From the NCBI GenBank assembly GCA_019359045.1, contig JAHHIA010000012.1:62001-126000 (forward strand): a stretch of DNA of 64,000 bases. Reading direction: 5' to 3'. This stretch comes from Scytolyngbya sp. HA4215-MV1. GTDB taxonomy: Bacteria > Cyanobacteriota > Cyanobacteriia > Leptolyngbyales > Leptolyngbyaceae. The notes under the pieces were generated by a model. The model saw only the letters and a program-made list of their open reading frames with translations. It was not told the origin of the DNA and made no database searches. Both the position numbers and the translations under genes were made by a program. The stretch's first letter is position 1, and every line of letters starts with the position of its first letter. This document shows positions 36,508 to 46,828 of the stretch, one piece after another.

Positions 36508-37569
36508 ATGTCTTTGAATCCATCGGTTTATCCCGTTCTTTGGCACATCGATCGCGTCCTTTTGATCGATCAAACGTGCTTACCCACCGAATACAAGGTG
36601 GTGGAGATTACCAGTTGTGAGGAACTGGCGAATGCGATCAAAACCATGATTGTGCGGGGTGCACCCGCGATAGGGGTTGCGGCTGCTTATGGCATGTACT
36701 TGGGCGCGCGCGAAAGCCAGACGGACGATCGCGAACAATTTCTGCATCATTTGGAACAAGTCGCCCAACAATTGCGAGCCACTCGTCCCACTGCGGTGAA
36801 CTTGTTTTGGGCGATCGATCGCATGTTAAACATGGCTTACCAAAGCACCGCAGCGGTAGCTGATTTGAAAGAGCACTTATTGCAAGCAGCACAAGCCATC
36901 AATACCGACGATCTGCAAACCTGCCAGCAAATTGGTGATCATGGCTTGGCAGCTTTACCCCCAACACCTGAAAAGCTCAGAATTCTCACGCATTGTAATG
37001 CAGGCGCATTGGCTACTGCTGGATATGGCACCGCACTCGGGGTAATTCGTTCTGCCTGGAGAGAGGAACGCCTGGAGCGAGTCTATGCCGATGAAACGCG
37101 CCCCCGCTTGCAAGGCGCAAAACTCACTACATGGGAATGTGTTCAGGCAGGGATTCCGGTGACGTTGCTGACTGACAATATGGCAGCCCATTGTATGCAA
37201 CGGGGGCTGATTGATGCGGTGGTGGTGGGCGCCGATCGCATCGCCGCCAATGGGGACACTGCCAATAAGATCGGCACCTATAGCGTCGCGCTAATTGCCA
37301 AAGCGCACCAAATTCCCTTTTTTGTGGCAGCACCTCTCTCAACAATCGACTTCAAATTGACAGATGGTAGCGAGATTCCGATCGAAGAACGCGATCCGAG
37401 CGAAATCTATGCAGTCGGTAACACGCGCCTTTGTCCGGAGGGGGTGGAATTCTATAATCCTGCGTTTGATGTTACCCCCGCCCACCTGATCGCTGCCATC
37501 ATTACAGAGTTCGGCGCGATCGCACCAGGACAACTCAAAGAGCAGTTGTGGCATCTCAGCAAGGGATAA
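36508..37569 (+). CDS. mtnA: S-methyl-5-thioribose-1-phosphate isomerase
   Basis: A 353-residue enzyme of the methionine salvage pathway, from ATG 36508 (upstream in-frame codons are not family-like). Motifs include [36 protein letters not shown] with the catalytic Cys, and [20 protein letters not shown] with the catalytic Asp, all as in MtnA and its eIF2B-alpha relatives. It turns methylthioribose-1-phosphate into methylthioribulose-1-phosphate. No other mtn gene is adjacent. Confidence 0.95.
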   Translation: MSLNPSVYPVLWHIDRVLLIDQTCLPTEYKVVEITSCEELANAIKTMIVRGAPAIGVAAAYGMYLGARESQTDDREQFLHHLEQVAQQLRATRPTAVNLFWAIDRMLNMAYQSTAAVADLKEHLLQAAQAINTDDLQTCQQIGDHGLAALPPTPEKLRILTHCNAGALATAGYGTALGVIRSAWREERLERVYADETRPRLQGAKLTTWECVQAGIPVTLLTDNMAAHCMQRGLIDAVVVGADRIAANGDTANKIGTYSVALIAKAHQIPFFVAAPLSTIDFKLTDGSEIPIEERDPSEIYAVGNTRLCPEGVEFYNPAFDVTPAHLIAAIITEFGAIAPGQLKEQLWHLSKG

Positions 37570-37609
37570 GTCAGCAAGGGATCAGCACGGTGTTTTACCC
37601 TGCACGTCC

Positions 37610-38317
37610 TCACCCCTCACTCCATACGGGATGATTCAACAAGGCATCAATCACCCGCACTCCGCGCAGTTGATTGGACAGCGGCAGATGCCCTTTGGGA
37701 GCGGAAAGATCCCAGGTAAACTCTTGAGGATAACGCGTCCAATTGTTGCCAGATTTCCAGCCAATCTGTGCCCAGAGCCGTTCCCAGTTTTTGCCCAGAC
37801 TGAGCCACAAGTCTCGTTGCACGGAGAAGCCAAATCTCCCTTCGGAGTAAACTAGCCAGAGGGTATTGATGGTTTGCAGGTCAAGATTGGGCAATGGCTC
37901 AATTTCGGTGAAATATAACCATCGTCTTTGCACCGCGTCTGTTCCCGCCAGTTCGCACAATTTGTGCAGAGTCATCTGGTCGGCAGTCTGAAAATATCGC
38001 TGAGCCAGTAGCTTTTGCAGCGGAGCGTAGTCAACATTTTGTGCCGATCGCAAAGGCACCACTCCCTCAGGAAAGTGTCGCTGAAGAAATTCGTTAGTTT
38101 TGGCAGAATCGACTGCTAACAACGCCTGGTAAGCCTTACCCGTTGCACAAGTGGGTTGAGGATGTGCCAAAAGAAATTCAGTTAATAAATCTAAACCAGT
38201 TTCTCCCAACCCGATCGCGGCTTCAATGAGAGGGAGTTGTTTATTCTCAGGCTCAGACCAGAGCTTTGTCCGCAGGTCTGTGAGGGGGTTAGAAGTATCC
38301 GGTGCTGAAGTCGTCAT
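37610..38317 (-). CDS. gun4: GUN4, magnesium-chelatase activator
   Basis: A 235-residue protein of the stand-alone GUN4 length (the Synechocystis protein is of about this size). The N-terminal all-helical bundle (residues 1-85) is followed by the GUN4 core: DYAPLQKLLAQRYFQTAD, then LDLQTINTLWLVYSEGRFGFSVQR (quoted here in two overlapping parts) and the WDLSAPKGHLP loop. GUN4 binds protoporphyrin IX and Mg-protoporphyrin and stimulates Mg-chelatase, whose ATPase subunit ChlI is encoded at 58172. It is convergent with mtnA. Confidence 0.93.
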   Translation of the reverse strand: MTTSAPDTSNPLTDLRTKLWSEPENKQLPLIEAAIGLGETGLDLLTEFLLAHPQPTCATGKAYQALLAVDSAKTNEFLQRHFPEGVVPLRSAQNVDYAPLQKLLAQRYFQTADQMTLHKLCELAGTDAVQRRWLYFTEIEPLPNLDLQTINTLWLVYSEGRFGFSVQRDLWLSLGKNWERLWAQIGWKSGNNWTRYPQEFTWDLSAPKGHLPLSNQLRGVRVIDALLNHPVWSEG

Positions 38318-38567
38318 CTCAGTTCAGGCAGAAAAGTCTGATAAATTACGTCCCTCTATCCGCAAATTCTCCCATTCCAAAGAATGAAAGCGCAAAATTT
38401 TGAGGTTACGACTTAACCATCGATATCGACTGGTTATTGTTTAAGCCTACCATCAGTCACTGCTCCCTCACCGAGGATTGATGTAGGACAATGGGTTGAA
38501 CTTTTGACAGGGGACTTGGGACTCTGACGCTAGAAGCCAAAGTTGCTGGTCTGCACATGACATCAAA

Positions 38568-39251
38568 CTAAGCCGGTGCATCACCATTGCTGTCATCACC
38601 CGGGGGCTTATATCCCCGTTCAAAGGCAAAGCGAACCAATTGTGAGCGATTCTCAAGTTGTAACTTGCTGAGAATATTGCTCAAATGCGTTTGCACCGTG
38701 CGAGGACTGACAAAGAGACGATCGCCAATTTGCTTATTGGTGTATCCCTGGATAACTTCCCAAAACACCTTTTCTTCCGCTGGGGTTAAAGGTAGCGGAT
38801 TCGGCGTCACCACCGCCGAGGGCGGTGTTTCAGGCAACATACTCGCCTGCTGCATCAACCGCACAATTTCGGCATGAATTCGCCGAGTGCGCTCTAGCTG
38901 AGCCTCAATCTTTGCCAGCAACTCTTTGGGTTCAAACGGTTTAATCAGGTAATCGTCTGCTCCCATGGAGTGACCCTGCACCCGATCTTCCAGTTCTCCT
39001 CGACTCGACAGAAAAATAAACGGCACCAGTTGCCCCAATCGGCTAGCGCGTAGCCGTCGGCAAAATTCAAACCCGTCCATTTCAGGCATCATCACATCTG
39101 ATACCACAACATCGGGGGGGTCTTCCTCAAATAAGACCAGTGCTGCCACCCCCGAATCTACATTCTGAACGACATATCCCCGCTTCTCTAAGTAACGGGT
39201 CAACGCCATTCGCAGTGTCGCATCATCATCAACAACGAGAATTTTTTTCAT
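38568..39251 (-). CDS. NarL/LuxR-type response regulator
   Basis: A 227-residue regulator. The receiver domain begins MKKILVVDDDATLR; the phospho-acceptor is Asp52 in VVVSDVMMPEMDGFEF, and the conserved Lys is in YLIKPFEP. After a helical linker comes a LuxR-type HTH (about residues 155-215) with LTPAEEKVFWEVIQGYTNKQ and the recognition helix SPRTVQTHLSNILSKL. No histidine kinase is adjacent, as is usual in cyanobacteria. It resembles chloroplast Ycf29-type regulators in architecture, but I cannot assign it to a named member. Confidence 0.9.
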   Translation of the reverse strand: MKKILVVDDDATLRMALTRYLEKRGYVVQNVDSGVAALVLFEEDPPDVVVSDVMMPEMDGFEFCRRLRASRLGQLVPFIFLSSRGELEDRVQGHSMGADDYLIKPFEPKELLAKIEAQLERTRRIHAEIVRLMQQASMLPETPPSAVVTPNPLPLTPAEEKVFWEVIQGYTNKQIGDRLFVSPRTVQTHLSNILSKLQLENRSQLVRFAFERGYKPPGDDSNGDAPA

Positions 39252-39526
39252 CCAGGCTCCCAGGCAAACAGTTTGATCGGAAACACCAACACACAGCCTT
39301 GATTGAGCTTTTCAGGGAGTAACTAGAAACGATGTATTTTAAACCTAAAATTTGTGTGGGATAAACTAATTTTATATATTCCATATTCTATGATTCCCTG
39401 ACTTCCAGAAATTACACACAAATTCCTATCAAGGCTTTATGAAAAAAAGCTGAGCTTGCGAATACCAGGGCAAACAAAAATCTGATAGCCTACCAAGAAA
39501 GTCATTGTATGGGCGCAGGACTCCGA

Positions 39527-40954
39527 ATGTACGAAAAAATAACTCAGCCTCCTACTGGAGCCTATATTACTTTCAAGAACGGGGAACCGATCGTCCCAAA
39601 TAACCCAATCATTCCCTTTATTCGGGGAGATGGGACAGGGATTGACCTTTGGCCCGCTGCTCAAACGGTGATTGATGCAGCGGTCAAAGCGGCTTACGGG
39701 GGGCAGCGAGAAATTGTCTGGCTCAAGGTGTATGCTGGCGACGAAGCTTGTGACGAGTATGGAACTTATCAATATCTTCCAGAAGATACCCTGAAAGCGA
39801 TTAAAGAATATGGTGTGGCAATCAAGGGACCTTTGACAACCCCAATTGGAGGTGGAATTCGATCACTTAACGTTGCCTTGAGACAGATCTTTGACCTATA
39901 TGCTTGTGTGCGACCTTGCCGATACTACCCTGGCACCCCCTCTCCTCACAAAAGCCCAGAAAAGCTAGATGTAATCATCTATCGAGAGAATACTGAAGAC
40001 ATTTACTTGGGCATTGAATGGCGGCAGGGAAGCGAGGTGGGTGATCGCCTGATCAAGCTACTCAATGAAGAATTGATTCCAGCCACGCCTGAGCATGGCA
40101 AAAAGCAAATTCCCCTCGACTCTGGCATTGGCATTAAACCCATTAGCAAAACGGGATCGCAACGCCTGGTACGGCGTGCAATCAAGCACGCGCTACGCCT
40201 ACCCAAGGAAAAACAAATGGTGACCCTGGTTCATAAGGGCAACATCATGAAGTACACCGAAGGGGCTTTTCGGGACTGGGGTTATGAGTTGGCGACCAGT
40301 GAATTTCGGGCAGAGTGCATTACCGAGCGCGAATCCTGGATTTTAGGCAATCAGGAACGCAACCCAGCAATTTCGCTGGAAGACAATGCGCGCCAGATTG
40401 AACCAGGCTACGATGCGCTGACCAGTGAGAAGAAGGCTCAGATTTGTCAGGAAGTTGAGAATGTGCTAACTGCCATCGGGGAGAGCCATGGCAAGGGGCA
40501 ATGGAAAGAGAAGGTGATGGTGAACGATCGCATTGCCGATAGCATCTTCCAGCAGATTCAAACGCGCCCGGATGAGTACTCCATTCTGGCAACCATGAAC
40601 CTGAATGGCGATTATCTGTCCGATGCGGCAGCGGCGATCGTCGGGGGGTTGGGTATGGGACCGGGTGCTAACATTGGTGACGAATGCGCCATCTTTGAAG
40701 CAACCCATGGCACCGCCCCCAAACACGCAGGCTTAGATCGGGTCAATCCTGGGTCCCTGATTCTGTCAGGCGTGATGATGTTGGAATATCTAGGCTGGCA
40801 AGAAGCCGCCGACCTGATTACCAAAGGCATCGCAGCGGCAATTTCAAATCGAGAAGTGACCTATGACCTTGCCCGCTTGATGGAACCTCCGGTTGAACCA
40901 CCGCTCAAGTGTTCGGAATTTGCCAACGCCATCATTCAGCACTTCGACGATTAG
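39527..40954 (+). CDS. icd: NADP-dependent isocitrate dehydrogenase
   Basis: A 475-residue enzyme from ATG 39527 ([11 protein letters not shown] is the usual cyanobacterial opening; ATG 39509 would add six residues). Motifs: [35 protein letters not shown] with the substrate arginines, [28 protein letters not shown] with the catalytic Lys, and [23 protein letters not shown] with the cofactor loop. It makes 2-oxoglutarate for nitrogen assimilation. A very long perfect palindrome follows the gene at 41068-41120. Confidence 0.96.
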   Translation: MYEKITQPPTGAYITFKNGEPIVPNNPIIPFIRGDGTGIDLWPAAQTVIDAAVKAAYGGQREIVWLKVYAGDEACDEYGTYQYLPEDTLKAIKEYGVAIKGPLTTPIGGGIRSLNVALRQIFDLYACVRPCRYYPGTPSPHKSPEKLDVIIYRENTEDIYLGIEWRQGSEVGDRLIKLLNEELIPATPEHGKKQIPLDSGIGIKPISKTGSQRLVRRAIKHALRLPKEKQMVTLVHKGNIMKYTEGAFRDWGYELATSEFRAECITERESWILGNQERNPAISLEDNARQIEPGYDALTSEKKAQICQEVENVLTAIGESHGKGQWKEKVMVNDRIADSIFQQIQTRPDEYSILATMNLNGDYLSDAAAAIVGGLGMGPGANIGDECAIFEATHGTAPKHAGLDRVNPGSLILSGVMMLEYLGWQEAADLITKGIAAAISNREVTYDLARLMEPPVEPPLKCSEFANAIIQHFDD

Positions 40955-41067
40955 CCACTACCAGCTTCATCTAATACTTCAGAACCTAGGAGCCAGAATG
41001 GCAGCATTCTTGGTTCCTGAATTTCTTAAAGAGCCAGGCTCAAGCAGGTTATGTTCTAGACATCATA

Positions 41068-41120
41068 TTGTTGGTATTTTTGAAAGCTTTGCTGAGCAAA
41101 GCTTTCAAAAATACCAACAA
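41068..41120. repeat. perfect 53-nt palindrome between convergent icd and argJ
   Basis: Two 26-bp arms that are exact reverse complements, separated by one base (G at 41094). The left arm starts TTGTTGGTATTTTTGAAAG and ends AGCTTTGCT. It lies in the 207-bp space between the ends of two convergent genes, so it may act as a two-way terminator; the internal T and A runs would give a T-rich stem on either strand. Confidence 0.85.
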
Positions 41121-41161
41121 CACCTTTGAAACGCTACCGCTCAAGCATTGGATCGATCTGG

Positions 41162-42403
41162 TCAAGTCGTATATTCAGCGTTGATTTTGACGTAATCGTA
41201 GCTGAGGTCACAGCCCCAAGCCGTGCCGATTCCGGCACCGTTACCAATGCTGACCGCAATAATGACGGTGTCTGTTTTGAGATAGTCTCCAGCTGCGGCT
41301 TGTTTTAGGTAAGCACTGGCAGCGGAGCGATCGAACATCAAGGGCTGACCATGCTCCAGCATCAAAAAGTCGCCCAGTTGAATTCGCAAATTCTCTTGTT
41401 CAAAGGGCACTCCGGCTCGTCCTGCGGCTGCAGCAATTCTGCCCCAATTGGGATCGCGTCCAAAAATCGCAGCTTTAACGAGGGATGAGCCAGCAATTGT
41501 TCTGGCAACCTGACGAGCTGAGGCATCATCCACCGCACCAGAAACTTGCACTTCCACCAAACAGGTCGCACCTTCACCATCTCGGGCAATCGCTTTTGCC
41601 AGATAGATGCAAACCTCGGTTAGCATTGCCTCCAGCTTTTCGGCTTCCACCCCCATTTCAGTCATCGCGGGGGTGCGCGATTGTCCATTTGCCAGTGCAA
41701 TCAGGCTATCGTTGGTGCTAGTATCGCCATCCACCGTGATCTGGTTGAAGCTTTTGTCTGCGGCACGTCCGAGCATTTGCTGCCAGAGGTGGGGCGACAC
41801 AGTCGCATCACAAGTGACAAATGCCAACATCGTTGCCATGTTGGGGTGAATCATGCCAGACCCCTTAGCAATGCCACCAATGCGGACGGGACGATCGCCC
41901 AATAGCGCCTCTAGGGCGATCGACTTAGGCACAAGATCCGTCGTCACGATCGCTTTCGCAGCACTATCAGATCCATTTTCATTGGCAGATGCCACAAGCC
42001 TGGGAATGCCTGCCTTCAGAGCATCCATCTTAATTCGCTGCCCAATTACGCCTGTTGAGGCAACCAATACCGATTCCGGAGCAATATTTAAAGCTTGTGC
42101 GAGAACTGCGGCACTTTCTAGCGCATCTTCCCAACCCTGGATGCCCGTGGCGGCATTGGCTTGCCCTGCATTACACAAAATTGCTCGCGCACTGGCTTTG
42201 TCTTGCAACCGTTGACGACAATAGTCTACACAGGCAGCACGGACTTGAGCCGTTGTAAACACACCCGCTGCGATCGCTTCTACCTCAGAAAAAATGAGTG
42301 CCAGATCGGGTAATCCCGACGGTTTCAACCCAGCAGCCAGCCCTGCTGCACGATACCCCTTGGGTGCCGTTACCCCACCAGGAATTTCCTGCCAATCTGC
42401 CAT
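41162..42403 (-). CDS. argJ: ArgJ, glutamate N-acetyltransferase / amino-acid acetyltransferase
   Basis: A 413-residue N-terminal-nucleophile enzyme. The autocleavage region is KGSGMIHPNMATMLAF; the Thr of ATML becomes the new N terminus and nucleophile. Other landmarks are FTTAQVRAACVDYCR near the N terminus, ILCNAGQANAATG and RDPNWGRIAAAAGRAGV. It moves acetyl from N-acetylornithine to glutamate in the cyclic arginine pathway. The C terminus DYVKINAEYTT is the usual one, so the gene is complete. Confidence 0.95.
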   Translation of the reverse strand: MADWQEIPGGVTAPKGYRAAGLAAGLKPSGLPDLALIFSEVEAIAAGVFTTAQVRAACVDYCRQRLQDKASARAILCNAGQANAATGIQGWEDALESAAVLAQALNIAPESVLVASTGVIGQRIKMDALKAGIPRLVASANENGSDSAAKAIVTTDLVPKSIALEALLGDRPVRIGGIAKGSGMIHPNMATMLAFVTCDATVSPHLWQQMLGRAADKSFNQITVDGDTSTNDSLIALANGQSRTPAMTEMGVEAEKLEAMLTEVCIYLAKAIARDGEGATCLVEVQVSGAVDDASARQVARTIAGSSLVKAAIFGRDPNWGRIAAAAGRAGVPFEQENLRIQLGDFLMLEHGQPLMFDRSAASAYLKQAAAGDYLKTDTVIIAVSIGNGAGIGTAWGCDLSYDYVKINAEYTT

Positions 42404-42774
42404 GCCGCCTCCCTTGCCATTTGCTCACTTGCGAGGCGATTATATCAAGCTATGAGCAAGCACTTTAGATTTGAGCGTGACGAGGCGTGACTTTAACATC
42501 GAGTCCTAACAAGTTGCTTTAAAATCATGCTGATCGGAAAAGGTAGCTTTGAAAATTAGAAAGAGGGGGGATTCTCAAACCATTGGTTCCAATCATGAGA
42601 ACGGACGATTCAGTGAACAGGCTCCCCATCGAGTCGCCTGGCAGAGTCGTTTTTGCAAACTGCCAAGCCCAGGAAAAATGAATTGCAGGTCGTTTTGATC
42701 GGTTTTTATCGATTGAAATTTGCATGGCTGTCTGACCAGCCTTTCTCAGACTTATATTCCATTGTGATCAAACG
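42404..42774. other. 371-bp intergenic region, no gene seen
   Basis: Divergent space between argJ and the cyclase gene. No frame, RNA or clear palindrome was recognised. The promoter of both genes should lie here. Confidence 0.5.
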
Positions 42775-43998
42775 TTGCTGGATGCTCAGGTGCCTGATTC
42801 TCTTTCCCCGAAAGGGCGAATTCTGGTCGTCGATGATGTTCAAGAAGTCGTCGATCTACTTTCTGCTGTGCTTACCTTTTCTGGTTATGAGGTTTCTACG
42901 GTTTCAGATGGGGCTGAAACCGTAGATGCGGTACGGCATTCCATGCCGGATCTGATTTTGCTGGATGTCAGACTATCGGGATTTGATGGCTATACGATTT
43001 GTCAGAAGCTAAAATCGCATCCTCAAACCCAAAATATTCCGATCATTTTTATTAGTGCCCAAGATCAGGTCCTCGATAAGATTCGAGCCTTTGAAGTTGG
43101 CGGCGTAGACTATATCGTTAAGCCTTTCTCTCTACAAGAAGTGATCGCCCGGGTGGAAAACCAACTTACCATCCGCAATTTACAAAAAAAGTTACTGGAA
43201 CAACAAGCCCATCGGTTACTTCAAGCCAGGGGCACTACACCCTTGCTGGCAAGCCTGCAAAAACATCTGCATCAGCAATCAGAAATGTTGAAAGAGAAGA
43301 ATCGGCAGCTTGAGCAGGAAGTACGAGATCGACAACAAGCACAGGAAGCCCTCAAAATTGAACAAGAGAAGTCTGAACAGTTACTGTTGAATATTTTGCC
43401 CCGCGCGATCGCCCAGCGCCTCAAGGAAGAACAGGGGGTTCTAGCAGAACGGTTTGATGAAGTGACGATTTTATTCGCTGATATTGTGGACTTTACCCCG
43501 CTGTCTGCCCGCCTGAGTCCCATGGCACTGGTGCAACTCTTGAATCAGATCTTTTCCACGTTCGATCGACTCGCTGAAGAGCATGGGCTAGAGAAAATTA
43601 AGACGATCGGGGATGCTTATATGGTGGCTGGCGGCGTGCCCATGCCCCGTGCTGATCATGCTGAGGCAGTCATGGAAATGGCGATCGCGATGCGTCGAGA
43701 AATCAAACAGTTCACTCAAGACAATGGTAAAGCCGTCCAGCTTCGGATTGGCATCAACACTGGTCCCGTAGTAGCTGGCGTGATTGGCATCAGCAAATTC
43801 AGCTACGACCTGTGGGGGGATGCAGTAAACATCGCGAGCCGTATGGAGTCCCAGGGATTGGCTGGCAAAATTCAAGTTACCGAAGAGACTTACCAACGAC
43901 TACGACACCAATACGTATTTGAAAAATGGGGAGCCATCAACGTCAAGGGCAAAGGCAAGATGATGACCTATCTGCTGGTACGCCGGAAAACTGATTAA
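42775..43998 (+). CDS. response regulator fused to class III adenylyl cyclase
   Basis: About 407 residues. The receiver domain has RILVVDDVQEVV, phospho-acceptor Asp64 (ILLDVRLSGFDG) and Lys116 (YIVKPF). Residues 125-205 form a coiled coil (KEKNRQLEQEVRDRQQAQEAL). The class III cyclase domain has metal Asp236 in FADIVDFTPLS, the second metal Asp in KTIGDAYMVAGG, and YDLWGDAVNIASRM. The Lys before TIGDAY and the Asp of DLWG are the adenine-selecting pair, so cAMP and not cGMP is expected. No ATG is near the start: TTG 42775 or GTG 42790 must be used. No kinase is adjacent. Confidence 0.88.
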   Translation: MLDAQVPDSLSPKGRILVVDDVQEVVDLLSAVLTFSGYEVSTVSDGAETVDAVRHSMPDLILLDVRLSGFDGYTICQKLKSHPQTQNIPIIFISAQDQVLDKIRAFEVGGVDYIVKPFSLQEVIARVENQLTIRNLQKKLLEQQAHRLLQARGTTPLLASLQKHLHQQSEMLKEKNRQLEQEVRDRQQAQEALKIEQEKSEQLLLNILPRAIAQRLKEEQGVLAERFDEVTILFADIVDFTPLSARLSPMALVQLLNQIFSTFDRLAEEHGLEKIKTIGDAYMVAGGVPMPRADHAEAVMEMAIAMRREIKQFTQDNGKAVQLRIGINTGPVVAGVIGISKFSYDLWGDAVNIASRMESQGLAGKIQVTEETYQRLRHQYVFEKWGAINVKGKGKMMTYLLVRRKTD

Positions 43999-44194
43999 AT
44001 TGTGGGGTCTGCGCCCGTCAACATTTTCCTGATGAAACCCTAGGAGTCTCTCAGTTCTAAGACCGATTTCAACAGTTTTCAGATCAAATGTTGAGTTGAT
44101 AGGGACGGGTTTTTCGATTGAGTTGAAACAGAGCCGTTCATCTATTTACAAAACCCACCCCTACAGGCATCTGCAACGATCGCAGTTTAATTGG

Positions 44195-44289
44195 TATAGC
44201 AGTTTTCACCTGAGTGAAGTACAGCGGTGTGAAGTACAGCGGGGCACAAAGCACCCTCACTGTACTTCACACCCTTGAAAAGGGCTATA
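44195..44289. mobile_element. 95-bp palindromic element with TATAGC ends (copy 1)
   Basis: Termini TATAGC and GCTATA, with a further TTTTCA match just inside each end. The centre is a hairpin with perfect 14-bp arms (GGTGTGAAGTACAG at 44226-44239; its complement at 44260-44273). The sequence GTGAAGTACAGCGG occurs twice in a row with 15-bp period at the left arm. Length, ends and design match the element at 46914-47006, so it looks like a non-autonomous MITE-like family. Confidence 0.6.
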
Positions 44290-44329
44290 TGAGTTGATAG
44301 ACGGCAGATCAGGAGACCCCAATATCCAT

Positions 44330-44364
44330 AAAAAAAAGGGAGGAGCCGCGTGAACGTCCCTCCC
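44330..44364 (-). terminator. Rho-independent terminator, reverse strand
   Basis: Read on the reverse strand: GGGAGG, a 15-nt loop region, CCTCCC and eight T. It could end the gatB transcript 254 nt beyond its stop or a separate small RNA starting between the two. Confidence 0.7.
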
Positions 44365-44617
44365 TGTCATCAGGGTGCATCTACTTATCACAGTATGCCA
44401 TCTAGGGGGTGGGGGGTGTCACCCCCCTAAGCCCTTTCTTTTAGAAAAAACTTACAAAAGATTACATTCTATGAGTATTTTCTGAGGGCAATAGGTGAAA
44501 TTTAGAAGAACTGAGGAGACCTGCAAAAGTTGGAATGCCATGTGATGGAGTGGCTCCAGCCTCGATTGAACAGTTCCTGATGGTTTTCTGATCGAAATCG
44601 GGCAAAAAATAAAAAAT

Positions 44618-46102
44618 CTAAGGATTGAGTTTTTTTGCTAGCAATTGGTTGGTTTGCTTAGGATCGGCACGTCCACCGCTTTGCTTCATCACCTGTCCGA
44701 CAAAAAAGCCCAGCAGTTTGGTTTTGCCATTGCGGTATTGCTCCAATTCTTTGGGGTTGTCGGCGATCACCTGATCGATGATGGCTTCCAGCGCCCCCGT
44801 GTCAGAAATTTGGATCAATCCTTTGCGTTCGACCAACTCTCTGGCAGAACCGCCCTGAGTCAGCAGTTCTGGCAAAATATCTTTGGCAATCTTGCTGCTG
44901 ATAGTGCTGTTTTCTATTAGACCGATTAACTCCGCTAAAGTTTCTGGTTTAAGGGCGATTTCGGTAATACTCAATTTTTCATTATTGAGATAACCGCTAA
45001 TGTCGCCCATGAGCCAATTGGCAGCTTGTTTGGGATTTGCTTGGGTAGCGATCGCTGCTTCAAAATAGGCTGCCATATTGCGATCGTCGGTCAGGACGCG
45101 TGCATCGTATGGTGACAGCCCAAAGTCTTGCTCGTAGCGCTGGCGCTTTTGGTGCGGCAGTTCGGGCAATTCCAATTGCCACTGTTCCAATTGCTCGGTG
45201 GAAACTTCGATCGGACCCAAATCCGGTTCGGGGAAGTAACGATAATCACTGGAGCCTTCTTTCACCCGCATACTGATGGTACGTTGTGCCCCTTCTTCCC
45301 ACAGGCGAGTCTCTTGAATAATTTTTTCACCTGCTTCGATCGCCTGAATCTGCCGTTCAATTTCGTATTCGATCGCCCGCTGAATGGCGCTGAAGGAGTT
45401 CATATTCTTGATTTCGACCTTCGTGCCAAATTCCTTTTGTCCGACTGGACGCACTGAAATATTGACATCACAGCGCAGCGAACCTTCCTGCATATTGCCG
45501 TCACTCACACCCAAATAGCGCATAACCCGTCGCAATTCTTGGGCATATTCTGCGGCTTCCTGCCCAGAGCGCATGTCAGGTTCCGACACAATCTCCACCA
45601 GCGGCACCCCAGCCCGGTTGTAATCGACCAGAGAATAAGTAGACCCAGACAGGCGATCGCTGCCGCCATGCACCAGTTTGCCCGCATCCTCTTCCATATG
45701 TAGGCGGGTGATGCCGATGCGCTTGCGGGTTGCGTTACCCTGCTTGTCTACCAATTCGATTTCTAACCAGCCATGCTCAGCAATGGGTAGGTCGTACTGC
45801 GAAATCTGGTAATTTTTGGGCAGATCGGGATAGAAATATTGTTTGCGATCGAATTTACTGTATCGGGCAATTTCACAATTTAGCGCGAGTCCTGCCTTCA
45901 CCGCATATTCCAGCACTTTCTGATTCAGTACAGGCAGTACACCCGGTAGTCCCATACAAATCGGATCAATATTTGTATTAGGGGGCGCCCCAAACTCCGC
46001 CGAGCTACTCGAAAAAATCTTGGTTTGGGTACTCAACTGACAGTGAGTTTCCAGCCCGATAATGGCTTCGTATTGAGTTTTGACCGGAGCAACAGTCGTC
46101 AT
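44618..46102 (-). CDS. gatB: Asp/Glu-tRNA amidotransferase subunit B
   Basis: A 494-residue protein from ATG 46102, which gives [18 protein letters not shown]; upstream residues are not family-like. Motifs: [38 protein letters not shown], the Zn/Mg and kinase-site part [11 protein letters not shown], and [17 protein letters not shown]. The C-terminal helical and YqeY-like domains that hold tRNA are complete. With GatA and GatC it converts Glu-tRNA(Gln) to Gln-tRNA(Gln). gatA and gatC are not in the window. Confidence 0.96.
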   Translation of the reverse strand: MTTVAPVKTQYEAIIGLETHCQLSTQTKIFSSSSAEFGAPPNTNIDPICMGLPGVLPVLNQKVLEYAVKAGLALNCEIARYSKFDRKQYFYPDLPKNYQISQYDLPIAEHGWLEIELVDKQGNATRKRIGITRLHMEEDAGKLVHGGSDRLSGSTYSLVDYNRAGVPLVEIVSEPDMRSGQEAAEYAQELRRVMRYLGVSDGNMQEGSLRCDVNISVRPVGQKEFGTKVEIKNMNSFSAIQRAIEYEIERQIQAIEAGEKIIQETRLWEEGAQRTISMRVKEGSSDYRYFPEPDLGPIEVSTEQLEQWQLELPELPHQKRQRYEQDFGLSPYDARVLTDDRNMAAYFEAAIATQANPKQAANWLMGDISGYLNNEKLSITEIALKPETLAELIGLIENSTISSKIAKDILPELLTQGGSARELVERKGLIQISDTGALEAIIDQVIADNPKELEQYRNGKTKLLGFFVGQVMKQSGGRADPKQTNQLLAKKLNP

Positions 46103-46402
46103 AAGGCAGCTCGCAAAGGGTGAACGATCGGCTTCTATTGTATCGCTCGACCCTACGCTCAGACGTTTAGACGATCGACTGGCACGACACTTGCCAACAG
46201 CCAAAGCTAGACAACGGACTGGAAACCCTGGACTTTAAACCATAGACTTTGAACTCCCGCCCCAAAGCGATGCAAGCCCAAAGTCGATAGCAGCAGGTGA
46301 ACCCCAGACAGGTAAATTGGGAGCATAGGCAGACGTCAAGCAATTTCTCCTTAAGACCGCACGCCTAACATCTACCGTTGCGCTGGCAAAAGCGCCGCCC
46401 CC

Positions 46403-46828
46403 TCAGCCAATCGCAACCAACTGAATATCAAAAGTGAGGTCTTCTCCAGCAAGCGGATGATTTGCGTCCAGCGTCACTCTAGAGTCACTCACATCCGTCA
46501 CAATCACTGGAATCACCTGATCAGGCGATTGTTGAATTTGGAATTGCTGTCCGACCTCAGGCTGAATCTCGGCTGGCAACTGTTGACGATCAACCGTCAC
46601 CACCATTTCTTCCACGTAAGGGCCATAGGCCTGATCCGCCGGAATATGCTCTGTCTTAGAATCCCCCGGACTCATCCCCAACACTGCATTCTCAAAGCCA
46701 GGAATGATACTACCTGTCCCGATCGTAAATTCTAAAGGCTCTTGATTAAGAGAAGAATCAAAAACCGTACCATCATCCAATCTGCCGGTATAGTGAACCT
46801 TCACCGTATCGCCATGTTTTGCTGCCAT
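46403..46828 (-). CDS. SlyD-like FKBP peptidyl-prolyl isomerase
   Basis: A 141-residue FKBP-type isomerase of the SlyD/two-domain class. The FKBP core has VKVHYTGRLDDGTVFDSS and the GFENAVLGMSPGD flap, and the inserted-in-flap (IF) chaperone domain lies at about residues 65-120. The His-rich metal tail of E. coli SlyD is missing. It acts as a cytosolic folding helper. It is divergent from secA across 483 bp. Confidence 0.88.
   Translation of the reverse strand: MAAKHGDTVKVHYTGRLDDGTVFDSSLNQEPLEFTIGTGSIIPGFENAVLGMSPGDSKTEHIPADQAYGPYVEEMVVTVDRQQLPAEIQPEVGQQFQIQQSPDQVIPVIVTDVSDSRVTLDANHPLAGEDLTFDIQLVAIG

Larger units (their letters stand above)
43999..44617. other. 619-bp intergenic region rich in hairpins
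   Basis: Space between the cyclase end and the gatB end. It holds a 95-bp element with TATAGC termini (44195-44289), a reverse-strand terminator hairpin (44330-44364) and a G/C-rich palindrome GGGGGGTG-T-CACCCCCC (44411-44427). No protein-coding frame is convincing. A small RNA on the reverse strand ending at the terminator is possible. Confidence 0.55.
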
